A DNA stretch of 64,000 bases, taken from Kordia periserrulae. GTDB lineage: Bacteria; Bacteroidota; Bacteroidia; Flavobacteriales; Flavobacteriaceae. Within the stretch, counting starts at the first letter, position 1, and each line of letters starts with the position of its first letter. The stretch spans positions 124,001-188,000 of the forward strand of contig NZ_QBKT01000006.1 of the NCBI RefSeq assembly GCF_003054265.1, written 5' to 3'. A model generated the notes under the pieces. That model did not search any database. It worked only from the letters and a program-made list of their open reading frames with translations, and had not been told where the DNA came from. This document shows, in pieces, positions 27,428 to 37,800 of this stretch. The translations under genes and the position numbers were made by a program.

Positions 27428-29164
27428 TCAATTACAAGGTTCTGTGGTATTTGGTATTACGCCATTAGGTGGAATAGTCACTTCATCATTTTGATTAATG
27501 AGATATGTTTGTGATGTCCCCTGAAGTTCTGCCAAACCTATTGCTATAATTTCTAATCGCTGAAAATATGAAAATTCATTTTCAAAATTAGGAGTCTCTA
27601 TCATAGAGCTTGAAGCCCAAGTTAACTTTTTATAATAACTTAATGGTAATATATATCCCTTACTATCTCCATAGCTTTTTAGTGCTAATGCCAGTACATC
27701 TATCAGACCAGTCATAAACTCATGTTGAATATTATTTAAGTCTTGTCCAGATTGTTGACTATCTGCTTGACTTGAAGCCTGTAAGGTTGTATAAGCTACT
27801 ACTAACTCTGTAAAATCAGGGTCCGAAGATTGGGTTTGTAGTAATCCAGTTTGAAACAAATATGCTAATACGGCATGAACACTTTCGTGAATTGCGTTTC
27901 TAGCTATAATCAAATCCGACGATGTTACAAAATATGCCTTATTAAATTCTGTTTTCACTGTACAATTTCCTTGAGTACATGTTGGAAAGGGATCTGTAAA
28001 AGCACTCTCATTTGAATTTGCTGCAGGAAAAGCAGTTGCCTTTATTCTGTATGTAAACTTGGTATCATCATTGAAGGCATTTTTAACCAGTTGTACAATA
28101 GCTGCTGAACTGTTAAACGTAGATTTAATGATTTTAGCATGACATGGATGTTCCATCATCGTGGAATCAATAATAATCCTATGTTCGTAGTTTACCTCTT
28201 CACCTTTTAAGCAAGCTCGTGCCGCTTCTATTCCAAATAATTTTTCTTGATTGCCGCATCCTTCCGTATTTAAAAAATTATCTAATTTATTTAGACAGAA
28301 ACTATTTGCTGATCTTGAAGTTAGAGAATCTAATAAACTTTGTGGCATCGTTACATTATTGCCTCCAATATTGTATGCTCCATTCATACATTCAATAATT
28401 CTATCTAAAGCCGTTTCATCGTCTAAAGGTACGGTTTCAGTTGTATTGTCATCATCATTAGGATTTGTAGCTCCTCCGCCTGATGTTCCACTATCATCGG
28501 ACGTATTTCCTGCGCCGCTATCTACATCTACTAGCTCTGGTGTTGTTGGGCAAGGTTCGTAAATGACGTGAATGGTGTAATGAGAGCTTGTCCCATTACA
28601 CATGCCTGGTGCATGGTCATCTCCTGTATTCCCAAAACTACATTCCCAAACTCCGTAAGCACTTACAATACAATCATTATTTGCTTTTTGGGAAATCAAG
28701 TCATCATGGTGAATCGTAAAGTCTGAAACCGCTTGAACAGTTCCCTCAAAATAGGAGTCATTTGATGAGGAACTTTCACGTACATACTTTAAAACCTCAG
28801 ACTTTGTAACCTGTTGTTGATTATCTACTGTTAAAACTAAATTATAGAATTCATTTTCAGAAGTTTGCTTTTCTATTTGAAACGTATAAAAAGTTTTATT
28901 TTCTTTTTGAATCATAACAATATTATCGACCAAAATTCTAAAGTTTTCATTTGAATTTTTTTGTCTCGTGATATCAAAATATGTATTAATCGAAAAATAG
29001 TTTTTTTCTCCAACATGATTTCTAAAGTCATTTAATGATATTCTTCTAACTTTAGATACGCCTTGATACTCAAAAGAGATTTCTTTATCACTCTGACAAT
29101 TCAAAAAAGAATTACTAATTGAAATAACTATAAGAATAATTACAAATCTTCTAATTTTTAGCAT
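27428..29164 (-). CDS. Modular lipoprotein with HExxH motif
   Basis: 578 aa from the ATG at 29162-29164, which puts the signal peptide MLKIRRFVIILIVISISNSF and the lipobox LNC at the N-terminus; the frame is open 10 codons further. A beta-rich front is followed by a Cys-rich segment (about 170-225), an Asp/Ser/Gly/Thr linker (about 235-265) and VPLDD plus Cys-containing helices (about 270-350), as in the protein at 219-1715. The C-terminal part contains NAIHESVHAVLAYLF, a zincin-like HExxH. A peptidase or toxin role is possible but unproven; the third ligand is not obvious. Confidence 0.7.
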   Translation of the reverse strand: MLKIRRFVIILIVISISNSFLNCQSDKEISFEYQGVSKVRRISLNDFRNHVGEKNYFSINTYFDITRQKNSNENFRILVDNIVMIQKENKTFYTFQIEKQTSENEFYNLVLTVDNQQQVTKSEVLKYVRESSSSNDSYFEGTVQAVSDFTIHHDDLISQKANNDCIVSAYGVWECSFGNTGDDHAPGMCNGTSSHYTIHVIYEPCPTTPELVDVDSGAGNTSDDSGTSGGGATNPNDDDNTTETVPLDDETALDRIIECMNGAYNIGGNNVTMPQSLLDSLTSRSANSFCLNKLDNFLNTEGCGNQEKLFGIEAARACLKGEEVNYEHRIIIDSTMMEHPCHAKIIKSTFNSSAAIVQLVKNAFNDDTKFTYRIKATAFPAANSNESAFTDPFPTCTQGNCTVKTEFNKAYFVTSSDLIIARNAIHESVHAVLAYLFQTGLLQTQSSDPDFTELVVAYTTLQASSQADSQQSGQDLNNIQHEFMTGLIDVLALALKSYGDSKGYILPLSYYKKLTWASSSMIETPNFENEFSYFQRLEIIAIGLAELQGTSQTYLINQNDEVTIPPNGVIPNTTEPCN

Positions 29165-29325
29165 AACTCCTTCAATAAAGTCATAAATATACACAAACCT
29201 TTTAGTTTTACATATATTTCTTACAACTTAGCCATAATCGTGCTCAAATCGTTAGTATTATACTTTAATTTCATTTCAAAGAAAAAAATGGTACTTTTAA
29301 ATGCTTGGAACTTAGAAATGAAATC

Positions 29326-30375
29326 ATGAAAGATTTAAAATATATAGCCGCATTTTCTACACCTGTAGTTGCTATTATTGCGTTGTATTTGCGCGGTTAT
29401 TATACATTTTTGACACCTATATATGCTTTTGGAATGATTCCGTTGATGGAATTGATTTTTTCGCAAAACACCGAAAATTTATCTGAAGAAGAAGTTGCAG
29501 AAAAGTCCATCAACCCAATTTTTGATTGGTTACTATATTTGAACATTCCTGTAGTTTTTGGCTTGTTGCTAGTGACACTTTTAAATGTTTCTAGCGGAAT
29601 GTACGAAACCTACGAACTCATTGGACTCATCTTTTCAACGGGAATTGTGTTAGGCTCCAACGGTATCAATGTGGCACATGAACTTGGTCACCGACAAACA
29701 AAATACGAGCAGTTTATGGCAAAATTACTACTCTTGCCTTCGTTGTACATGCACTTTTTTGTAGAGCATAATTTTGGACATCATTTACACGCCGCCACCA
29801 AAGAAGATCCTGCAACCGCGAGATACAATCAAGTTGTGTATTCGTTTTGGATTACCTCAACAGTTCGCCAATATGTGAATGCTTGGAACATTCAACAAAA
29901 CTTACAAAAGCGTGGAAACTTCTCTTTTTTCTCGTTTAAAAACAACATGTTTTGGTTTACGCTGCTGCAGATAAGTTACTTGGCGAGTATTTTCTTTTTC
30001 TTGGGAAGTTTGGCACTTTTGTTTGCTGTAGCAAGCGCTGTGGTGAGTTTTTTACTCTTAGAAACCATCAACTATATAGAACATTACGGATTGCTCCGAA
30101 AAAAACTAGCATCAGGTCGTTACGAGCGCGTACGCGAAATTCACTCTTGGAATTCCAATCATGTAATTGGACGTATTATATTGTACGAACTCACACGTCA
30201 CAGCGACCATCATTACAAAGCTTCTAAAAAATATCAATTGTTAGATTGTCACGAAAAAAGTCCGCAAATGCCTTTTGGCTATCCAACGTCGATGGTTATG
30301 GCGCTCATTCCACCGTTGTGGTTTAAAGTGATGAACAAGCGCATTCCGCAAGAAATGGTTTCACTAGCAAAATAG
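29326..30375 (+). CDS. AlkB-like alkane 1-monooxygenase
   Basis: 349 aa from the ATG at 29326 (a TTG 7 codons earlier is less likely). It is a membrane di-iron enzyme that hydroxylates the terminal carbon of alkanes or related lipids. The His boxes are all present: HELGHR, EHNFGHHLHAATKEDPATAR, NYIEHYGL and HSDHHYKASKKYQLL. About six membrane helices frame them. There is no rubredoxin gene nearby, so the electron donor is elsewhere. It ends in a hairpin that also carries the -33 box of gltX. Confidence 0.92.
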   Translation: MKDLKYIAAFSTPVVAIIALYLRGYYTFLTPIYAFGMIPLMELIFSQNTENLSEEEVAEKSINPIFDWLLYLNIPVVFGLLLVTLLNVSSGMYETYELIGLIFSTGIVLGSNGINVAHELGHRQTKYEQFMAKLLLLPSLYMHFFVEHNFGHHLHAATKEDPATARYNQVVYSFWITSTVRQYVNAWNIQQNLQKRGNFSFFSFKNNMFWFTLLQISYLASIFFFLGSLALLFAVASAVVSFLLLETINYIEHYGLLRKKLASGRYERVREIHSWNSNHVIGRIILYELTRHSDHHYKASKKYQLLDCHEKSPQMPFGYPTSMVMALIPPLWFKVMNKRIPQEMVSLAK

Positions 30376-30380
30376 CATAA

Positions 30381-30413
30381 AAACCCTCAAAAATTAAAAC
30401 TTTGAGGGTTTCA
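30381..30413 (+). terminator. Terminator of alkB-like gene
   Basis: AACCCTCAAA / TTTGAGGGTT, a 10-bp perfect stem with a 9-base loop. The T-tract after it is weak. Its right arm contains the TTTG used as the gltX -33 box. Confidence 0.65.
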
Positions 30414-30431
30414 CTTTTCCTAGTACCTTTG
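30401..30431 (+). promoter_or_regulatory. Promoter of gltX
   Basis: TTTG (30401-30404), a 19-base spacer and TACCTTTG (30424-30431), an ideal Bacteroidetes -33/-7 pair 28 bases before the gltX ATG. Confidence 0.8.
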
Positions 30432-30459
30432 CGCTTTATAATCATTTACCAAAAAATCT

Positions 30460-31971
30460 ATGACTCAAAAAGTTCGTGTTCGTTTTGCACCGAGTCCCAC
30501 AGGACCATTACACATTGGAGGCGTAAGAACCGCCCTATTCAATTATCTATTCGCCAAAAAACACGGTGGCGATTTTGTATTACGTATTGAAGATACCGAT
30601 CAAAACAGATTTGTGGAAGGTGCCGAACAATACATTGTAGATGCATTGGAATGGTGTGGAATTCCGTTTGATGAAGGCATTGGAAAAGATGGCGGATTTG
30701 GTCCATACCGACAAAGTGAACGTAAGCATTTGTATAGAAAATATGCCGATGAACTAATTGAAAAAGGACATGCGTATTATGCTTTTGATACTGCAGAAGC
30801 GTTGGATGCTCACAGAAAAGAACATGAAGCTAAAGGCAAAACCTTTATTTACAATTGGCACAATCGATTAAAATTGACGAATTCTTTGTCGCTTTCGGCA
30901 GAAGAAGTACAAGCAAAACTGGATGCGGGCGAACCGTATGTCATTCGTTTTAAATCGCCACAAGGCGAAACCTTACATTTACAAGATATTGTGCGTGGCG
31001 ATGTCGAAATTGATACCAATATTTTAGATGATAAAATATTGTTCAAAAGTGATGGAATGCCCACCTATCACCTAGCGAATATTGTGGACGACCATTTAAT
31101 GGAAATTACGCACGTTATTCGTGGAGAAGAATGGTTGCCTTCGTTAGCATTACACAATTTACTGTACCGTTCTTTTGGTTGGGAAGCACCTCAGTTTGCG
31201 CATTTGCCATTAATCTTAAAGCCCACAGGAAAAGGAAAACTCAGCAAGCGCGATGGTGCTAAATTTGGCTTTCCCGTATTTCCAATGGAATGGCATGATG
31301 ATAAAGAAGACCAATTGTATTTAGGCTTTAAAGAAGAAGGCTATTTTGACGATGCGTTGATAAACTTTTTAGCCTTTTTGGGATGGAATCCTGGAACGGA
31401 ACAAGAAATTTTCAGTCTGGAAGAACTAATTGAAGCATTCGAATTGGAGCGTATCAACAAAGCAGGTGCACGATTTGATATTGACAAAATGCAGTGGTTC
31501 AATCAGCAGTATATGCATCATAAATCGAACGAATATTTAGCGAAATCGTTTCAAGCATTGCGCCCAGAATTGAACGGAATTGATATCCAATATATTGAAA
31601 TGGTGGTTGGTCTTGTCAAAGAGCGTGTTTCGTTTGTAAAAGAATTGTGGGATGAAAGTCACTTTTTCTTTGTCGCGCCAACAGAATTTGATGAAAAAGC
31701 CCAGAAAAAAGCCTTAAAAGAAGGTACAGACGATATTTTGCGCAAGTTGATAGACATTATTAATTCAACAGAAGAGTATACCGTAGAAAGCTTGCAAACC
31801 AATATCAAAGGTTGGATTACTGACAACGAAATTGGTTTTGGAAAAGTCATGCAACCGTTGCGTTTTGCCTTAGCTGGCGCATTAAGTGGTCCAGATTTGT
31901 TTACCATTATGTTTATGATTGGAAAACAAGAAACCATCAAGCGTATTGAGAAGGTTTTGGGGATGTTGTAG
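30460..31971 (+). CDS. gltX: Glutamyl-tRNA synthetase
   Basis: 503 aa. Class I synthetase charging tRNA-Glu. The signature PSPTGPLHIGGVRTALFNYL (HIGH variant) is at the N-terminus and the KMSKS equivalent KLSKRDGA is near residue 260. The C-terminal anticodon-binding helical domain is full length. A GlnRS gene in the same window (38986-41028) means direct Gln-tRNA charging, so GltX need not be a non-discriminating form. Confidence 0.97.
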   Translation: MTQKVRVRFAPSPTGPLHIGGVRTALFNYLFAKKHGGDFVLRIEDTDQNRFVEGAEQYIVDALEWCGIPFDEGIGKDGGFGPYRQSERKHLYRKYADELIEKGHAYYAFDTAEALDAHRKEHEAKGKTFIYNWHNRLKLTNSLSLSAEEVQAKLDAGEPYVIRFKSPQGETLHLQDIVRGDVEIDTNILDDKILFKSDGMPTYHLANIVDDHLMEITHVIRGEEWLPSLALHNLLYRSFGWEAPQFAHLPLILKPTGKGKLSKRDGAKFGFPVFPMEWHDDKEDQLYLGFKEEGYFDDALINFLAFLGWNPGTEQEIFSLEELIEAFELERINKAGARFDIDKMQWFNQQYMHHKSNEYLAKSFQALRPELNGIDIQYIEMVVGLVKERVSFVKELWDESHFFFVAPTEFDEKAQKKALKEGTDDILRKLIDIINSTEEYTVESLQTNIKGWITDNEIGFGKVMQPLRFALAGALSGPDLFTIMFMIGKQETIKRIEKVLGML

Positions 31972-31992
31972 AAATTTAGAATGCTGTTATGC

Positions 31993-32017
31993 GATGCTGA
32001 ATCAAGTTCAGCATGAC
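31993..32017. repeat. GTCAT-hairpin repeat, inverted copy
   Basis: ATGCTGAA / TTCAGCAT stem with a 5-base loop. Its reverse complement differs from 33799-33825 at 4 of 25 bases, and some of the changes are paired in the stem. Confidence 0.6.
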
Positions 32018-32031
32018 TCAATTCAATATAT

Positions 32032-32060
32032 AAAAAAGAGCGCCAATTAGCGCTCTTTTT
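32032..32060. terminator. Bidirectional terminator of gltX and the OMP gene
   Basis: AAAAGAGCGC / GCGCTCTTTT with the loop CAATTA and T-runs on both sides, placed between convergent genes. Confidence 0.85.
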
Positions 32061-32068
32061 ACGTGTTA

Positions 32069-32719
32069 TTACAAATAGAAAGTGGCTAAAACACTCAACT
32101 GTTCTATATGTCCTTTTAATTGTTGATTATTCACAGATAACTTACTAAGAACGTTGGAAATTCCATATTCGTATTGCAACGAGATTTTAAAAGATTGAAA
32201 TCCTGCCGAAACACCTATAATTCCCATGATGTTTACACGATTGGTTTGTCGCGCTTCTTTGGCAGTAAATGTGTCGTATCCTTGTAAAATATAGTCTTCA
32301 AATTCACTGTCAACTTCAAATTTTTCCGAGAGTTGTAACGCTGGACCAAATTCCACACTAAAATGTTTCTCGCTGATTTTGTAACTTCCCAACACGCCAA
32401 TTTTCGCCGCCAACAAATTGAACGGAATTTCGACATTTTCAGACAGTAAGGTTTGTCGTCCCATCACATTGAATTCGTGAAAGTTTAGATGCAAAAAATA
32501 CACCATATCAACGTGTCGAGCAACAGTTCCGCGCGTTGATAATCCGGCTTGAAAACCTGTGGATTTTGTCGTAACTAAATCATCCGTTTTTATATCAAAT
32601 TGATGAATTCCTGCGGAAATTCCTAAACGATTGTAATTGTCGTATCGCCCTTGTGAAAAAGATTTTGTAACAAAAAGTATGGTAATTACTACTAATATCC
32701 TGTAAATAGATTGTTGCAT
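32069..32719 (-). CDS. Outer-membrane beta-barrel (OmpA/porin-like) protein
   Basis: 216 aa from the ATG at 32717-32719. An earlier in-frame ATG at 32749 would lie within the promoter. Signal peptide MQQSIYRILVVITILFVTKS followed by GISAGIHQFDIKTDD and amphipathic strands typical of small 8-strand porin-family proteins. No function can be assigned. It converges with gltX. Confidence 0.7.
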   Translation of the reverse strand: MQQSIYRILVVITILFVTKSFSQGRYDNYNRLGISAGIHQFDIKTDDLVTTKSTGFQAGLSTRGTVARHVDMVYFLHLNFHEFNVMGRQTLLSENVEIPFNLLAAKIGVLGSYKISEKHFSVEFGPALQLSEKFEVDSEFEDYILQGYDTFTAKEARQTNRVNIMGIIGVSAGFQSFKISLQYEYGISNVLSKLSVNNQQLKGHIEQLSVLATFYL

Positions 32720-32746
32720 TTGGGGAAACTTTATATTTAAAGTTGG

Positions 32747-32775
32747 CAAATGTATCTTTTTTTACACAAAAACAA
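32747..32775 (-). promoter_or_regulatory. Promoter of the beta-barrel gene
   Basis: On the minus strand, TTG (32773-32775), an 18-base spacer and TACATTTG (32747-32754). It supports the downstream start at 32719. Confidence 0.65.
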
Positions 32776-32812
32776 TTATTTTTATATACTAACATTTTAA
32801 ATACTACACATT

Positions 32813-33751
32813 ATGCCATTAAGTCCAACTGCTATTGTTTTAATAGTTGCTGCTGTCATTTTTTTGATTGCTACTTTTTTTATTGTAAAACAACAAACAG
32901 CCGCCATTATTGAGCGTTTCGGTCGTTTCCAAAGTATTCGACAATCAGGATTACAATTAAAAATTCCGCTCGTTGATAGAATTGCGGGAAAGCTAAGTTT
33001 GAAAATTCAGCAATTAGATGTGATTGTTGAAACCAAAACTTTAGACGATGTTTTTGTACGATTGAAAGTTTCTGTACAGTACATGGTTATTAAAGAAAAG
33101 GTATATGACGCCTTTTACAAGTTAGATTATCCGCACGATCAAATTACATCGTATGTATTTGACGTAGTGCGTGCCGAAGTTCCAAAAATGAAATTGGATG
33201 ACGTCTTTGTGAAAAAAGATGACATCGCCATTGCGGTAAAAGCAGAATTGAACGATGCTATGATGGACTATGGATATGATATTATTAAAACACTGGTAAC
33301 TGATATTGATCCTGATGCGCAAGTAAAAGCTGCCATGAACCGCATTAATGCTTCCGAACGTGAAAAAATTGCTGCACAATATGAAGGTGATGCACAGCGT
33401 ATTTTAATTGTAGAAAAAGCAAAAGCAGAAGCGGAAAGCAAGCGTTTACAAGGTCAAGGTATTGCCGATCAGCGTCGTGAAATTGCGCGTGGTTTGGAAG
33501 AATCCGTAGAAGTGTTGAATAAGGTAGGAATCAATTCGCAAGAAGCGTCTGCGTTGATTGTTGTAACACAACATTACGATACTTTACAATCCATTGGTGA
33601 AGAAACCAATAGTAATTTGATTTTATTACCAAATTCTCCACAAGCGGGAAGCGACATGCTCAACAATATGGTAGCGAGTTTTACAGCAAGTAACCAAATT
33701 GGAGAAGCCATGAAAGAAGCAAAACGCAAAAAAGGCGAATCTGATAAATAA
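32813..33751 (+). CDS. SPFH/stomatin-like membrane protein
   Basis: 312 aa. One N-terminal membrane helix (about 8-26), an SPFH/band 7 domain (about 28-200, with KQQTAAIIERFGRF) and an Ala/Glu-rich coiled C-terminus (EKAKAEAESKRLQGQGIADQ). It is QmcA/slipin-like, with a likely role in membrane microdomains or protease control. It stands alone; no NfeD-type partner is nearby. Confidence 0.9.
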   Translation: MPLSPTAIVLIVAAVIFLIATFFIVKQQTAAIIERFGRFQSIRQSGLQLKIPLVDRIAGKLSLKIQQLDVIVETKTLDDVFVRLKVSVQYMVIKEKVYDAFYKLDYPHDQITSYVFDVVRAEVPKMKLDDVFVKKDDIAIAVKAELNDAMMDYGYDIIKTLVTDIDPDAQVKAAMNRINASEREKIAAQYEGDAQRILIVEKAKAEAESKRLQGQGIADQRREIARGLEESVEVLNKVGINSQEASALIVVTQHYDTLQSIGEETNSNLILLPNSPQAGSDMLNNMVASFTASNQIGEAMKEAKRKKGESDK

Positions 33752-33757
33752 TTATTT

Positions 33758-33915
33758 ATAAAAACACGTAAAAGGCTGTTTTTTTAAAGTTTTTAAACGT
33801 CATTCTGAGCTTGACTCAGAATCTCATCATCCTAATTTTTAGCTGTTATGAGAAACCGAACTTGATTTGGTTTGACGAAATTTTACTTTAAAAACAGCTT
33901 TTTTTATGTGTATAT
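33758..33915. repeat. Inverted-repeat element with internal hairpins
   Basis: The arms near 33758-33790 (ACGTAAAAGGCTGTTTTTTT region) and 33885-33915 (AAAAACAGCTTTTTTTATGTGT region) are imperfect inverted repeats (roughly 80 percent by eye). They enclose two hairpins with CTTGA loops (33799-33825 and about 33850-33877). MITE-like; no transposase. Confidence 0.4.
33799..33825. repeat. GTCAT-hairpin repeat
   Basis: ATTCTGAG / CTCAGAAT stem with the loop CTTGA, beginning GTC and ending CTC. It is the best-formed member of the dispersed family. Confidence 0.65.
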
Positions 33916-33940
33916 TTATACCCAATCACAAACTAATATT

Positions 33941-34468
33941 ATGAAAAAAATCACTTTACTCCTATTTATCTTTTGTGCTACTCAGGTGTTTTCTCAAAGC
34001 CTCACTACTTTAAAAGGAAGTGCAATGCGCGACGCGATGGCTGCTTGTAAAGCGACCTTAGAACAAGATTTTGAAACCTTACTCACGTATACACATCCAA
34101 ATATTTTAAAAGCTGCAGGCGGAGCGGACGTTATGGTAGAATTTTTAAAATCAACTTTTGACCAAATGAAGGCAGAAGGTTTTAAATTTGAAATTGCACA
34201 AACCAAGTCCGTATCGGATGTTGTAAAAGAACAAGGAGAATATCGTTGTTATGTAGAAAATTACAATGTCATGAAAATGAAAGATATGCGTATTTTTTCT
34301 ACGAGCTATATGATTGGCTTTTATAATGAAACAACTAAAAAATGGACATTTGTAGAAGCGAAAGAAATGAAAAACACAGGTTCTGTAGCTACCTATTTTC
34401 CAAATTTTAAAACAGAAATGAACATCCCTGAGAATACAATGGAAATGAAAAAAATTAATAAGGAATAA
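33941..34468 (+). CDS. Small secreted protein, NTF2/SnoaL-like
   Basis: 175 aa from the ATG at 33941, which yields the signal peptide MKKITLLLFIFCATQVFSQ. The frame is open 23 codons further, inside the repeat. The mature part (AACKATLEQDFETLLTYTHPNIL, then beta strands) looks like a small alpha+beta cone fold, but no family is certain. It stands alone. Confidence 0.65.
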   Translation: MKKITLLLFIFCATQVFSQSLTTLKGSAMRDAMAACKATLEQDFETLLTYTHPNILKAAGGADVMVEFLKSTFDQMKAEGFKFEIAQTKSVSDVVKEQGEYRCYVENYNVMKMKDMRIFSTSYMIGFYNETTKKWTFVEAKEMKNTGSVATYFPNFKTEMNIPENTMEMKKINKE

Positions 34469-34878
34469 TTTTTCGATACTTCTTACCTTTTCGAATTGCT
34501 TCGAAAGTATTGTATAAAATTCGGCTTACTTTTTTACAAGACGATTGTCATAAAAATGCTGACAATTTGATAGAAAACTAAAAAAGTGAGTCGTTTTTTT
34601 ATGAATAGATTCAAAATTTTTCAAAATACGCTTCAAACGGGTTTTTTCTTGTTTTAAGCTGGTTTTTAGCTCAGTTTTTTGACTTCTCACTAAAGTGGTT
34701 TAAATATTATTTTTCATTCAAGAAAACGCACCTAAAGAAGTTGTTTTTAATAGTTGCTACTTATAGTTACAAAAGAATTCATCGAGAAAGATTATGGTGT
34801 GTTTTTTCATGAAAAAAATCCCAAGAACACAATTGCTCTCAGGATTTTTATAGAATGGTTGGATTGGTGTTTATCGTT
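34469..34878. other. Spacer, AT-rich
   Basis: 410 bases. It holds a short hairpin at 34544-34566 (ATTGTCA / TGACAAT) and the protease terminator at 34812-34851. I see nothing else. Confidence 0.5.
34812..34851 (-). terminator. Terminator of the T9SS protease gene
   Basis: On the minus strand, AAAAATCC...GGATTTTT, with an inner AGA/TCT pair and a T-run. It lies 28 bases past the stop. Confidence 0.7.
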
Positions 34879-37800
34879 TTAGTTAACAATCAATTTTTTA
34901 GTCACCATTTGATTGCCCACTTTAATTTTTACAAAATATAATCCAGTTCCGTATCTAGAAACATCTAATTTTTGACGTGCGTTTGCATTGAAACGCGTTT
35001 CTTCAATTTTTGTGATGGTTTGTCCGATACTGTTTAACAATTCAATTTCATAGGTATTTCCAACAGTTGTGTTGATAACTACATCCACATTGCTTGATGC
35101 TGGATTTGGATACATAGAAATTGCTCCTTCCAACGCGTTTTCTCCAACAGATAAGGTTGTTTCTACGCGTAAGTTATCAATATACATGTTATTACCAAAA
35201 CCGTTTACGTGTGCAAAACGAAGTAAGACATTGTTTCCAATATACGCATCTAAATTCACTGTTTCCGTTCTCCAATCGGAAGCACTTGTTGGTGAAAAAG
35301 GATTGGTATCGTCTGGAACTGTTGCCAAATCGGCACCGTCTTTAAAGTAGATTTGTGTGTACGTTGCGCCACAATCTGTAGAAATATCAATACGTAAATC
35401 ATCTGAATTAGTGGCGCTGTATTGTGCTTTTGCTAAATCGAACATTAGCGTAGCATCCGTCACGCTTGTTAAGTCAAAATACTCCGTAATTAACCAATCT
35501 TGCTGACCGACAGCACTACTATAATTGTAAGCATCAATAAATACTGAACTTGTTGTATTTCCATCAATTCCCGTGATATTAAGCGCAGGAACCCACGTTG
35601 TAGAACCGTCAAAATTCGTAATTGTCCAATCGCTTGGAATCACACTTGTTGATTCAAAATCTTCCGAAAAGTTGATTGCCGTTCCGCTAATCAATGCATT
35701 AAAGCTAAAAGTTCGCTCGTCATTATTTGAAAATTCATCACCCGTCAACGACGTCCATACACGTAATGTTGTATCGCCATTGGTGGTTACTGTTGCTGGC
35801 GTAGTAAATACATACGTATCTGTAGCACCAGCATTTAACGTTGCAGTATACGTTTCATTTACAATGGGTTCAGAACCTACTTGATACGAAACTGTAAAGT
35901 TTGACTGTGCATCTGTACCTTCGTTTTCGATATCTGCCGAAATGATGATTGGATCGGTATTGCAAAGTTTGTCAAAATCACTTTCGGTGTTGTTAATAGC
36001 AGTTACAGCCATATCTTTTGCTAATGGACAGTTAAACAATCCACCGTTTCCTTGATTCACAGTTACGGCGTTGGAACGAAGTGATTCCCATCCGTTTCCT
36101 CCTTTAGCAACTACAGAAACCCATAATGGATCTAATGGATTTGGAATAGCAACATTTAAACTTGTTGCTGTAGTACTTCCTGCAATTTCCATGTATTTTT
36201 CTCCTAAAATATATACATCGTAGGTGCTTGCTCCTGGTACAGGTCCCCAAGTGATTTCTGCACCCGACGGACATACTTGCGTAATGGCAACTCCTGTTAC
36301 ACGTCTTGCAACCGAAAAGTTTGCTGGAGATTGATCAGTGAATGTACCATTTGTAATTCTGATAAGACATTCTCCCGAAGAAAGGTTGTTTGGAAGATTC
36401 CAAGTATAGTTTATTGATGAAGCTGGCAATGTTACTAATGATGTCCACGTAGCTCCGTTATCTTCAGAAAGCTCAATTACAGTGTTGCTAGTAGCATCGT
36501 TTGCATCCCAGTGAATTATTGTTTGAGAACCAGAAACTAGTTTTTCTCCACCAACTGGATACGTTAATGTTAATCCGTCTGTAATGATTTCATATACCAA
36601 GTGATATTTTTGTGGTCCTACAGGAACATTGAATCCTGTTACGCTCACATTGTACGTTCCTGCTGCTGGATTGTCAATTAAAACCTGCTCCATATTGTTT
36701 AAATGATCCGTTCCTCTTGAAGCTGGAAGATTTAAAAATGCTGCGTTTGGTGTGGTGTCTAATACCCAAGGTTGATGCGTTGTCATACTTGGGTCGGTTA
36801 CTACCACGTCTAAATCATTTACTAAGGCTGTTGCTGCTCCAGAAGCTGCAGGAGCATCATCCCAATACACCATAAAACGAACTTCTCTTGTATTGGCTGG
36901 AACTGTAATTGAGTGCGAATTGTTAGCTCCTTGTGAAACAGTTGCGTCTAAATAGCGTCCTTCTTCAATTAGCATCGCTGCTCGTAATCCATTTACCATT
37001 CCCCAACCAAAACTAAAGTCTGGACCTTCATTTCCATAATCGTTTGCCGTGTTGAGCATCGCAGCTTTAATCAAACCTGACTCTGGTAAGTTTCCACTAT
37101 TTAAGTTTGCATACGCTTCGTACAACTGTGCTGCTACTCCAGCAATTCCAGGTGCGGCTCCAGAAGTTCCTCCAAATGTTTGATAATTATTGTTGGTTGT
37201 GGTTGAAATTTGTCCTTGTCCGTGTGCTGTAATATCTGGTTTGATTCGTCCATCATATGCTGGTCCACGACTACTTGAGCTTACCAATTGTCCATTAAAG
37301 AAGGTGTTTGCGGTTGCGATTCCGTTTTTACCTTGTTTTGCTCCACCAGTAATATTTCCCCAGCCAGCTCCTGCTCCATATCCACAGTTGGATGTTCCTG
37401 AATTTCCAGCCGAAAATACATGTAATGCCGAAGGAATGGTGCTAATTTGCTCATCAACCGTTCTAGCGGCTGCTGTGTAACCACCATTACAAGTTGTTCC
37501 GTACGAGTTGTTCGTAATTTGAACATCGCCACTGTTTAGTAAACTTACCGTTGGTCCGTCTAAGAAAGAAACTGCTATGGTTGTAACATATACTTCACTT
37601 CCTGCTGCCATTCCGCGGTTGGTTGGATCTAAATTTCCAGCTCCAGCCATAATTCCAGATACACCATCACCGTGTGTTCCTCCGTTAGAAGTTACTAAAG
37701 TGTTTAATCTTCCTTGAAAGTCAATGTGTGGTCCTACAATTCCGTCATCGCGAACCAATACGCCTACTCCTGCTCCTGTATAGTTTCTTCCTCCAAGTGT

